Below, in pieces: positions 22,673 to 34,600 of a DNA stretch of 64,000 bases. Origin of the DNA: Romanomermis culicivorax (taxonomy: Eukaryota > Nematoda > Enoplea > Mermithida > Mermithidae). Both the position numbers and the translations under genes were made by a program. Numbering within the stretch: position 1 is the stretch's first letter; each line of letters opens with the position of its first letter. The notes under the pieces are model-generated. The model worked only from the letters and a program-made list of their open reading frames with translations, did not search any database and was not told the DNA's origin. The stretch lies in contig CAWUHX010000038.1 of assembly GCA_963922205.1 (NCBI GenBank), positions 558,001-622,000 on the forward strand. The letters run 5' to 3'.

Positions 22673-25600
22673 GTAAGTAAGTGAATCTACCACCACATAA
22701 ATGTTGTGTTTCTAGTTCACGAGATGTGCATAGCAAAGATATATCAATGGAAGAGCTAATGATACAATAATAAATCTGTTTTTAGTGATCCTTCGACAAT
22801 GCAATAATTTTACCAGGATCTTTTTATGCAGAAATCTCATAATAAAAAAAGTTTTCCTGTGGTCCATCATTTTTCTACTAAATTCCATGAAAAAATGTTC
22901 ACGCACTTTTAGTCTACCGTTCTTAAAATATTTTCGAACTCAATTTTGCCACGCAAAGCCTTTATGCAATACCGAAATTTCCATCCAAAGTCTTTTAAAT
23001 ATACAGATGACTTGACTTATAAAACAACAAAATACGGGTGATCCGAAGAAGCAAAACCCAAAAAAGTCCACCATGCATCTACAAGAGCACATGCAAGACT
23101 AATTTTTTGCGTTTAATAGAAAAATTTCTACAAGTATCATGCTTTATCAGAGATCATACATTTTCGACCTTCACGATATGCAGTTTTTCTTGAGTTTTTC
23201 AGGCTCTAAAAGACCACGTAATTTAAGACGAAATAAGTTGGGAGGGTTTCGAATGAAAAGCACTCAATGAAATCATAATTCATGATTTTACTCAGTTTTA
23301 AGCTAAGGTATATGCGCAAATTCAGGGCGTATAAATAAGATATTCAAAGCAAAGCGCTAGCAAAAAATGGTTATACTGTGTGATATAGTAAGGGGCTGTA
23401 GAAGATGTAAGCGAATGTGAAATTTCATTAAACTTCGTTATAGGGTTCAGTGAGATACATGGGGTGTAGAAAGAATGGTTAGGACTTCAACGTGTCAAAC
23501 TTCATATCGCTGTAAAAGTACAATGAGGACATTGAGCATCAAACTGGGGCTTCTGCATGAAAAATTCCATTTTGCCGTAGAAGCTATGACAGAGGCCAAG
23601 GTCGACCAAGTTGGCAAGCTTACTATGGTAGACTGCGGTCAAAAGTTGATACAAATTCGTGAGCTGATAAAAAAATTTATTTAACACAGACCACAGAAAG
23701 TTCGTCAGTTCGTAAGACTCAAATTCTTAAAAATACGTAAAACTTTAAAATTTAAAAAGCAAAAATAATGAAAAATGCATAAAACTGTAAAGTTGTAGAA
23801 GAAATTCATGAAACCATAAAATTCTAGAGGAAAAGGATAAAATTTTGAAAAATGTTTTAAATTTTAGAACTTGAAACGTGACAAACTAGAAAAATTGTAG
23901 AACCATAAAACTGTAAAACATTAAAATCATAGAAAAATGTGAACGCACAAAATGTTAGAGAAAAATGGGTAGAATTTGGGTAAACATGATTTTAGGATTT
24001 GAAATCTAGATAACTGAAAATTTATTATAAAATTGTAAAACCATGAAACGATAAAATTTAAAAAATGCGTAAAATCGTACAATTTTATTATTCGAAATAA
24101 AAGTTTAAAAATACATTGAACCATAAGATGTGAAACTATAAAACAATCAAATTCTAGAAGAAAATGTACTAAACCTTAAAATTGTAGAGAAAAATTGATA
24201 GAAAAGAAAAAAAACTATAAAAGCATGGAACAATAGAATATTACCAGAAAATGTCCCGATGGGGCAGAAAAATGAGAATATAATTGCTTGCAAGCTAGAA
24301 AAAGGAGTGGACTAGATTTTTAAGAACTTGAGTTAATGTTTGAAAAATCCACTTTTGTATTATTGGATTTTCATTCTTTCTCATTAAAAAATTTCTCATG
24401 TCCGTGGAAAAGTATATTCTGCAGCTTCGTTCATTTTGTCCTTTAATGGCATTGTATCAACCACAGCAAAATTTTTCTGGATGAAAATAATATGCGAGGT
24501 AAATGGTTGACTTCATTCATATGTGGGGAAATGCTAAACCAATAGCAGTATAGCATTGCAAGTCCGGACTGATCCGAATATATGCCTCTAACTCTAGCGA
24601 AAAATAGTGGGTGACTGGTATATTTTAGTCATTTTTTTAAAACTTATGCCTGTGATTGAAAAGGCGTCATCAAGCATTATAAAGAACCTGGGATTAGTTG
24701 CACTAACCCAACTAGATTAAACGTCTGGATTAAATTGATGATCTTCAGTCGTGCTTCATACAGGGTACCCAGGTATTTTGGATACGCGGGTATACATTTG
24801 TATCCACGTCAATTTCAAAATTGAAACCTGGGTGTTATTAAGTATTCAGTTGACCTGTTTACCTGACTTTCTAAAAAGATATTTTATGAGTAAAATACTG
24901 ACATACCCCAATGTTCAAGTACTATGAAGAATAGTACTCAGGTTGGGTATGCAAAATACCTGGATGTTATGAGTACTGTGAAGACTGGGTACTCAAGTCA
25001 TAAAACTTTCGAAGCGTGAAGCACTAATCCTCAGTTTCAGCTAATCACAATGTCAATATTATTTTCTTGCAGAACTAAAAATCTTCACATCAGAAACTGA
25101 GATTGTTGTGTTTCTGTTCGAAATGATCTTTGAGCTCCAGGTTACACCTTTAGTAGGTATGGACCCGGGTTACAGTCATTGCGCACTGTCAGGAAACAGG
25201 ACGACAGGATAAAGCATACAAAAATGTCTTTAAAAAGTTATTGATTCAGCCATGCACATACTACTTTGATACAATTATCATCGCCAAACTTATGTCTCCA
25301 TGTGACAATGTGCAAAAGGTGCCATCGTGTATTTTCCTCTGAACCCGTAGATTTGATGTTGCTCAACCAAGTCAGGGGCCCAGACCTGGACTACTGCGAC
25401 GGGCGTTGCTGCAGTCGCAACAGGCGGTGCAGGGCTGTCCAGTCGGTGGTAGGGAAACTACCACCCAGTGTGCCAGAACCCTTACACTCAAAGGTACGCA
25501 TGCTTGATTTTACATTAAACAAAATTGCATCAGGCACCCACATATGAAACACTATTCATTAATTACTCATCTCTATCTCTGTTAATGTGATGGACAAACT

Positions 25601-28600
25601 TGCTCTGCTCTACAACATGAAATCTTTGTATTATTTGTACTTTCCTGATCAACCTCTGCATTGAATTGGATGTCACATTGAACAAAAGCTATACATATAG
25701 CGCCTGTTGAATGAAAAAGCCATATTTGTAAGGAAATGCACATATAATCATTTTTGTGGAAGAAACCTGCTTTTTCACCATTTTTACGGTCTCATTTTTG
25801 ACATTTTAAAACTACCTAAGAAGTGTAAAATGCAGAATTCAGAAAATATTTACATACCACATTATATAGCATTGTATTCCGTATCAAGTCGATGGTAAAT
25901 AATGAAGTTACTTCATGACTATGCCAATAAATCTAAAGTCTCGTAAATAGACAGAAAAATGCTAAGAAATGATAAAATTCCAAACTTTGGGATACTGTAG
26001 ACCTGCGATTTTTTGCATAATTTGCGAATTATCTCAATATCCAGCATACAGAACTTGTCTTAATGTCTCATTTTTGAAGTTTATCAAGCTGCAATAATTC
26101 TACAGTGGAGGTAGGAATTACCAAAAAATACATTATAAGATAGTATTCAAACTCCAGCTTGTGCGATTCTCTAGCAGTACATGAATTTCCATAATTTTTT
26201 GTCAGCTGGTAGAAGACATAATAAACTATCTATTGTATAGAGAATTTTTTGGTGAGTCTGAGCTTTGGCAGTAGATATGGTGATTATTGTGGAAAAATGA
26301 CAATTTCCGCTCTCTAGATTTGAAGTTTTCAAGCACCACTGTATTCCTAATATGCACTTTCCACTAGTGAATCCTACAGTTGGTGGCTCATCCGTTGGTT
26401 AAAACCTGGCAGATTTTTAGAACACGATGTCTGACGTACCTAAACCTGCAAAAGTTAGAAGAGGTATATGTCAAAAACTTTAAAAATCGAAAACTCCCAA
26501 CTTTAATCTTGCTATAGCTATGCGAGTTTTGATTTTCAGACGAAATGAGTATCATTTTCGTTCCTAGCGCATCAAATTAACCAAATATGTGATTTTCAGG
26601 TAGGGTTCATTTTTTACTTATCACATCACGGTATCAGAAGCTAAATTTTCTCAGATATTGTCTCTTAAATTCGTTCACAATGCTATTGTATTCTGAGTGA
26701 TCGTGAATGAAATCAGTATTGTTATTGCATGATCCATTTCTAACACATGAAATTAATAAGCATCATGCAAAAACGTTTTATAAGAACTTTTCAATGTATT
26801 TTAGAAGCCGATGCTAAGGAAAACTGTCACTGCGTAACACAAGGATGTGTTCTAGCAGGTAAGCTCTTTGAATGTTTGCGATCGTGCTCGATTGGTTGCA
26901 TAGCGCATCTGAATCTGTGACACTATTTCCGTAGTTGGTGCAAGCCTAACAAATTTCTCGTTTTAAAAGGAGTTTGATCTTCAAATGATCAGGACATGTA
27001 ATTTCATCATTTTACTTATTATTTTAAGCCGTAAATTTATTGAACTCCATTGATACAAATGTTGATCCGTGCCAAAATTTCTATCAATTTGCTTGCGGGA
27101 AATGGAAAAAAGATAATCCCATACCCGATGAAAAATCCAGCCATGGACCATTCAATATTGCAGCGAAAAAGGTCGCTCAGCAGTTGAGAAGTAAATCGAT
27201 AATATTACTGACTTCTATCAAAAGTGATGTATTCATAAATTGCATAATTTTATGGTTAGTAGATCCCTGATTGAAATTAGAAATCCCAATACCAAGGATC
27301 TATGATCTATGTCTCTTGAAATGCCTGTAAATGGTCGATTTTCTGCGTCTTATAGGATTGAAAATTTGTGAGCATATTCAACTAATGTTCAATCAATTCA
27401 AAATATTTCAGTGGAAGCCTGATATAGACGATTTTGGTGGCAGTACCATTTTTTGTCATATTTCGATTAACGAGCATTGTAAAAAAATACTAACCTTTGC
27501 TAACCGTATTACTCTGTTTCAAGCATTATTGGAAGACGATTCTGATGGAAATACAACGAACAGTATACGTTTCACTAAAGCTTTGTACAAAGCATGCATG
27601 GATCTCGGTAAGGAAGTCTACGTTAACATCGATTATCCGCATGATATCATAAAAATGCATCCTTCAAAATCTGCAGTTTAATGAGCTTAGAATCACAGCA
27701 CCTTTATTTCATATAAAATCGAAATTGAGCACGTCAGTGTCGATTCACGAAGATTTTGCATGCTCAAAATCCAAATATGACTTGCTGTCGAAAAATCAAA
27801 ATGAACATAGCAAGGACGAAGCTTGTTATTCGTTAAACACGTTTCTCCAGCGAAATTTTCGCTGCCTCTGTAGAACTGGCTTCAGTTTTGTACTTACACA
27901 AAGTAAAGTCTCTGTCAATCATCGGCTATTGCGGACTGAAGAATAGAGATATCAAATGAAAATTTGATATACTTTTCTGCATGTCAGAGGGTCAATTCCT
28001 CTGACTTTTGGTCCTCTAATTACTATCACTTCATTTCTAGAGTTCTTTGTTGCTGGAGCAGTTTCACTTTTCATTAGGTAGTCAAATATTTCAGAACGGT
28101 TTGTGTGACATTGCTTTTTGGTACAAAATTTAAAAATGGATAAGAATGTTTTGTATAGACGCTTTAGTTGACGTTTGGCGCCGTTCGCCATGTTTATTTA
28201 TTCGTAGTATTTTACTTCGTGGGTCGGCGTACGCCGATTTTTTCATGTACAGCGTTCTGGCGCATTTTTCCTTATTGGTGTGCAGTTTGTGGGCGTTCTA
28301 CACCGCCAGCTATTAGTTCTTCAGCGCTCCCTAGTTTCCGAAATTTGTGCACGTGCAGGACAGCGTGCTCTGTCCATGTGTGTTTTCTCGCCGTTGTTGA
28401 TAACTCTCTCTTATCCTCATGGGAGGACTGCGTAAGACTTGAGTGGCGTTGCGCCCAGGGTTCTGTGGCTCTTATTCCAGACCTTGGTATTCTTTGGTTC
28501 GTGGCACTTGTGTACTTCCTCAACCTTATTTGTTGTGTTCTGTTCTTTACTAACAATAATTTCGTTCTACAACTGTCTTTGGTTAGGTACTTTATCTCAT

Positions 28601-31600
28601 TCTCTGCCGTATCTCGCCGGGTTAGTATTAGGTTTTGGAACCAGTTAGGAACTCCCAAGAACTGCAGCTAGGTTGCCAGGGTATACGAAGGCCTTTATTA
28701 CAAGATTCGATGGAAATATAAGATTTTGCAAGGCCTGAAAGGCCGAAGTGAAATCAGTATTCTACTAAAATGCCGAGACTTAACTAGCGTATGTATCATC
28801 CGATTGGCCAACTCTTAGCTCGATTAAAAGCTCCGCCTAAAATAAAGTTAAACACTGGGTAAAGTTCCCCCATTATCATAGTTCATGAGAGCTGCAAATA
28901 AAAGGAGTCATAATGAAGTAAAGGAGTATAAATTTTTTTTTTGCGAAAAGGAGACCACTTTAAAAAGAAAAATACAGGTCAACGCCACTAGGAAGGTGAC
29001 GGAAAAGCGATATACATAGTTGGAAAAAGTAACACATGAGTCTTAAAAGACGAGACATTATGTGCACGATAAGCACAAATAGAAAAACATTAGCACATTA
29101 ATCAAGTCCAACAAAAAAAAGGTCGACGGTAAGACAAAATACAAATTTTTCGGGTCTTCGAATAGGTAATTAACGGGCTGAACGGCGAGAAAAAATGTCC
29201 TTGTTTTGGAAAACGATTATTGTTGCCCCGAGCTCTACAAAAAAGTATGGTTAAAAACGAGAAAAAACCCTTGAAGGGATGGGAAGGGAGGGCCTAGTTA
29301 AGTCTCGGCATTTTAGTAGAATAATGATTTCACTTCGGCCTTTCAGGCCTTGCAAAATCTTATATTCTACTTCAAATGCCTCGACTTAACTAGCGTATGT
29401 GTTTAAAGCTTAGGGCATTATCAAAGACAAAATTTGTGTAATTTGGTAAGTCTATATCCCTCTGATAAAACCGCTTTGAAGTTAAGGACTGGAAACTCCA
29501 GTTGGCATGACAGGATAAAAGCAAGTGGGCAGCCCGAAACAAAGGCTTTGGAAGCCGAAGCAGAGCGTGTCAAATGTGCTTTAAAAACTGGTGTCAATGC
29601 CCGAAAGGGGCAAAACCGTCTTAATCCAACGGGAAATTGTCGCAGTGGAAACCGGCTTCTGAGGTTTCAAAAAAGGATAGAAAACATCGACTTTCAGAGC
29701 CATTGATTGCTTTGGTTGCATCCAGATAGAGCTGAAAATAAATGTAGGGGCATAAACGGGACTCCGAAAATTTGAAAATTTTGAAAGAAACAGGAGGACC
29801 ACCACGTCTGGTTTTAGTAATCGCTGGAATAGTAATAAGAATAAAGTCCTCGAAAAATTTTATGTAACGAATGTCCAACTTTTGAATTTCAGGTGCCCTT
29901 TTTGGGGAGCTTAATGACAACAACGTGATAGATTTAAAGTAAGCAACTTCAAGTCTTGAGGGGAAATGGGAGTTACATTAGGCCAGAGATCTTTCAAAAA
30001 ATGAAGAACAAGAGCAATATCTCATGTTGAGGCATAACTGGGTTTAGGTGGATTAAGGTTAAAAAATCCTTTCAAGAAACGTGTGATTAATGAATATTTG
30101 TCAGGTCGCAGCGAATTTCACCTATAGTTTGTTTTTCTTGAAATGCCTCTAAATTATGAAAGTGGAAAGCAAGTAGTATTTCAGATTTTACGATTTTCTG
30201 ATAAACGATATATCGTATAGGGCTGGAACTTTGTGAGCGTATTGACTCAGCCTTTAACAATTTTTCGAGTAAAAAATTTTACAGTAACTGTGTAAATGAT
30301 TTTGACGGCGGTTCTGATTTGTGTTACTTTTCTATTTGGAAGCATTGTATAAAAAACAGACTATAAATAGGTAAAAATAGTTGATTTAGCTGCAGCTAAG
30401 GTGCTGTATTTTAGATTACTTTTATGCAAAAGCAATAAATAGTGAACTATAGTCTGTTTTTCTTGAAATGCTTCTGAATAATGAAAGTGGAAAGCAATTA
30501 GTATTTCAAATTTTCACGATTTTCTGATAAACAAAATATCGTATAGAGCTGGAACTTTGTGAGCATACTGACCTCACCTTTAACAATTTTTTGAGTGAAA
30601 AATTTTACGATAAGAGCTTTATGAATACGATTTTGACGACAGTACTGATTTGTGTCACTTTTCTATTTGGAAGCATTTTATAAAAAACAGACTATAATTC
30701 GCATGCAGCTGGTCGAAAGGGATCGATTTATGGTCGAGAACACCAGCAACGCCACTTTTAATGGTCGAATTGTAGTGTTTCTGTGTTCTGCTAGACCATG
30801 ATTGAAGCATGATGTCGGCAGCCTCCTTTGTAATGCCGCTGGTCTGCCAGTAACTCCTGATATTTCCCAAGCCAAAAGGCGAAGTATTTTGTTTAGCACG
30901 ATGGGATGAGGAAGCCCTAATGGTCCGATAGAAGATCCGGCGTTTGGGGAAACAATAAGGGAAAATTGACGGCTAGAGCCAGCAGTTGGGGCCACCACGG
31001 TTGAGTCGGCCAAACTGGAACAATTAGCACAGCTGTAGCAGAGTCTAAATTTCTGAATAGTCTTGCCAATTTAAGCAAAAGGAGGAAAAACAAAAGCGAA
31101 AAATTCATGCCAGCAAAGAGTAAAACCATCAATTAGCAGAAGCATATGGGTCTGGCTTCCACGAAACAAAATGTTCTAAATGGATATTATGCCTCGAAGC
31201 AAAAAGATCAATGGAGGACCTCATTTTTCATTTAAAAAATCAAAATTGCTGCATTCAAATGCCAGTCACTGCGGTCAGCAAAATTTCGGGATAATCAATC
31301 AGCTTCAATGTTAAATTCTCAATGAATATGTGTTGCTTTAATGTTCAGGTGACGATCGAGGCACCAAGACCAAATTTTAATGGACAAATGGCAAAGGAAT
31401 CTATTTCAGTGTCACCTAGCTTGTTGATGTAGGCAATAGCTATAGAATTATCATGCATGAAAGCAAAAATTTTTAGGCCGTAGAGGCTGCTAAAAGTTCT
31501 TTATACTTTATATGCAAATTTAATTCATCGTTTTTCCAGAGACCATCGGCTTTGTGGGAATCTCAAAAAACGCCCCAGCCGTCATCAGAAGCATCTGAAA

Positions 31601-34600
31601 AGATGGTTCGAGAACCAGGGCCTGGAAAAATGTTTCTACCATTCTAGGAATTTAACTGTTTAGACCAAAGTTCAAGTTCTTTTCTGGCTTCATATGAAAG
31701 AATAATGTGGTGATTATAATTTTGTTGTTTTAAACCAGAAATCAAGCAAGCCTGCAATTCTCTAGAGAATAGACTAGCACGTAACAGAGCCTGACTAACT
31801 GAATCGAATTTTCCCAATAAACAAGCTGTGACAAGCAGTTTTACAGTATGCTTCTGTAGATGAGAAATACATTGCCTTAAAATGTAATCAACTTTATCGT
31901 GCGGAATTTTTAGTGTTGAAGTTTTGGAAGAAATAATGAAACCGAGAAAAGTGACTGACGTCTTTGGCGCCAATTCCGATTTTTCACTGTTAACTATGAA
32001 GCCGAGCTGGGCCAAAAGGAACCTCACAAAACGGGCATCAGATTTTAGCTTCTCATAGGACGCATTTAAAATAAACATATCATCCAAATAAATTTTTATG
32101 TGAATACCAAGTTGACGACAAGCAGAAACTACAGGCTCCAATAATTTCGTAAAAACCTGTGGAGCTGAAGAAAGTCCAAAGGGCATGCACGTAAACTGAT
32201 ACAAATGATTGTCCCATTCAAAACAGATAAACTTTCGGTCATTCATATAAATAGGGACAGCAAAGTAAGCATCCTTCAAGTCAATTTTAACCATACAATG
32301 GTTCAAATGCAATAAATCTTTTAGCATAAAGATGCCTTTTATTTTAAAATGCTCATATTTTACATAAGCACTGAGGGGTCACAAATTAATTACTGGGGGC
32401 ATATCACCATTCTTTTTGGGAAAACTAAACGAGGTACATAAAGATCAGAAGGAGCAATAAAAGAAGGTACGGGTTCGATAGCACCCTTAGACAAAAAGGG
32501 AAATGAACTCTTTAGATGCTACAGACTGATCTTGTGGTGAAAATTGATCGGCGAAGGCCGAACTTTCTGTTTAGGTGGAATACTTTCCCATTCGATCTGC
32601 AGGCCTGACACTTTGTTTAATGGCCATCTATCAGAGGTCAATCTAGACCAATTAGTAAGGAAAAAAGCTAAGCAGCCAGCAATTAGTGGGAATGAGCAAG
32701 ATGCAAAAATCTTGCACTCAGTACCAGAAAGAATCCTCAGAATGGATAGGACGGTCCCAAAACTTTCTGGTGCTGGAATAGAAACGCAAACTTTGGGAAA
32801 GTTGATGCGATGCACCATGAACAGAGGAAGGGGGTTCAAACCCACGAACTGACAATTGTCTAGGTGCAAAAGATGACAATTTCCTGAGAGCATCATGCAG
32901 ACCATTTTTATGACCATGATCTTTGGAACTGCCACACAAAGACTTGCCAAAGAGTAGAGGTGGCGATAATATCATGTCTGCATCTCTACAGCAGGCTACC
33001 GGTTCCTCCGATGAAACGGGTCCTTAAACAAATACCTTACTATTTTCACATTTTATAGAATTTTGCAGTGCCTGTCATAAAGAATATCCTGTAAAATGAA
33101 GCTGATGTGACGAAGGCTGCGCTTAATAGCATTAGAAGCACAAACTGGATCAAACGATCCTTGATCCTGTTCAACAATTACGCCCACCAACGGGTAGGCT
33201 CATTCAACGAAGACTGTTGTAAACAACGCAAATGTTCATCCTTTCTAATGAGCCGTTTCTTGTTTTTTCCTAGGAAAGATCTAAGGTCCTCGACTATAAC
33301 TGGGGCTAAAGCCACTTGGGAATCTGGAACCAACATTTTCGAGTAACATTCCAAACATAACAAAGGATGCTCAAAATAACCTCGTAATTCTGATATAACC
33401 ACATCCTGGGTCCTGCTTGTAAGCAGCAAGCATTCACATTCCAGTTTCAAAGAATCCGAAAAAGTCGGAAAAGCCGCTTTGCTGGTAGATGAAGCAGCAG
33501 ATCGTGAATATTTGTGATCAACCAAATAGCCGGCTGACATCAGGCTTTAATTGTCATCCGAAACCAAAGGGTTATTGGAATTAGGCAGAGGCTCCTTTAG
33601 AACGGAATCCATAGAAGCAGAGTCCAGCTGAACTGACCCATTATCTCGAACCATCAAAGGTGGTTCCGGATTTGTCATAGGTTCGATGGAACCTTGTTGT
33701 AAATTGTCAGAAGGAAAAACCTCTAAGGAGGAACCTTCAATAATTGGTTCAATGGAACCCTGAGCCTGAGAAGAATCGTTCTTGTCGATTAAAGAAGCTA
33801 AGTGTCAATTATCCGATGACAAATTTGCAGTAGAACCGCAAATGGTTGGAGAATTTCCAGAATTGGTCGATTTAGACTGACTGGAAGACGATTTGCGCCT
33901 GGAACGACGTCGATGAGCTGATCTGTGGCGAATGACACTGCAGCTATGGTGGCTCGAAAGAGTACCATGCAAAGATGACATATTAACAGAACCGAAAGGC
34001 GCTTTGGAACAAACAGAACGTGATGACATGGAAAAATAAAAACGAGCTAAAAGTTAGCCAGCTCGAATGAACTATGATAATGGGGGAACTTTACCCAGTG
34101 TTTAACTTTATTTTAGGCGGAGCTTTTAATCGAGCTAAGAGTTGGCCAATCGGATAATACATACGCTAGTTAAGTCGAGGCATTTGAAGTAGAATACCTT
34201 TTTTATTCACTAGGTTATTATAATAAATTGAGAATTTATTTCTTTCCTGGATGCAGTATAAGCTGTATCCGCTGTTGTATGGATCTAAAAAATGAATTAG
34301 ACTGTCGTCTTTTTGCACAATGATAATCAGCTGAATCTCAGCAAGAAAGTTCAAGGCAAATCCTTCATGAAGCTGCAGATTGAATCTTCGCTGGTAAGTT
34401 ACTACTGGGATCACGATAAAACATAGAGAAAGCTAAGCTTCACCAACTTAAGCTATAAAAACGACAGTACTATAATATAAGGAGTTAAGCTGCAGCTGAC
34501 GACACAGTTCAGCTCACTTTCTAAGTGTGATCTCACTTTTTAAGTGTGGATAGAACCAGCCTCAAATCTTTTGCAATAATTTTTAACTTTCTTTCAGCGA

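Larger units (their letters stand above)
29450..31132 (-). pseudogene. DIRS tyrosine recombinase, broken by two MITEs and a frameshift
   Basis: On the minus strand the N-terminal part reads PIVLNKILRLLAW..SGVTG, then ADIMLQSWSSRTQKHYNSTI. After a MITE (30448-30696) the frame resumes with KYSTLAAAKSTIF, and after a second MITE (30123-30365) with KTRRGGPPVSFKIFKFSESR, LCPYIYFQLYLDATK and SRWIKTVLPLSGIDTSF. A one-base frame change then leads to KAH.TRSAS, the H..R box. The KTRR arginine and the H..R pair are tyrosine-recombinase signatures. The final D/Y region is degraded. The enzyme would insert the circular DNA copy; this one cannot be made intact. Confidence 0.87.
28716..34196 (-). mobile_element. 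DIRS-type tyrosine-recombinase retrotransposon, degenerate, in intron 4 of the M13 gene
   Basis: The element is about 5.5 kb and reads on the minus strand: Gag-like ORF, then reverse transcriptase, RNase H and tyrosine recombinase. It is bounded by inverted terminal repeats of about 130 bp and has an internal complementary region whose two halves complement the two outer ends. No integrase or LTR was seen and there is no target-site duplication, as expected for DIRS elements, which integrate by a recombinase through a circular intermediate. Stops, frameshifts and two MITE insertions in the recombinase make this copy inactive. It lies antisense to the host gene and does not disturb the exon phase. 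Confidence 0.92.

Noticed and set aside
27331..27681. 116-codon + frame as a gene
   Set aside because: Only 27524-27607 matches the M13 family. The upstream part is intron 3 and the part after ACMDL is beyond the exon 4 donor.
29434..29706. 90-codon + frame
   Set aside because: It is the antisense shadow of the DIRS recombinase C-terminal region on the minus strand.
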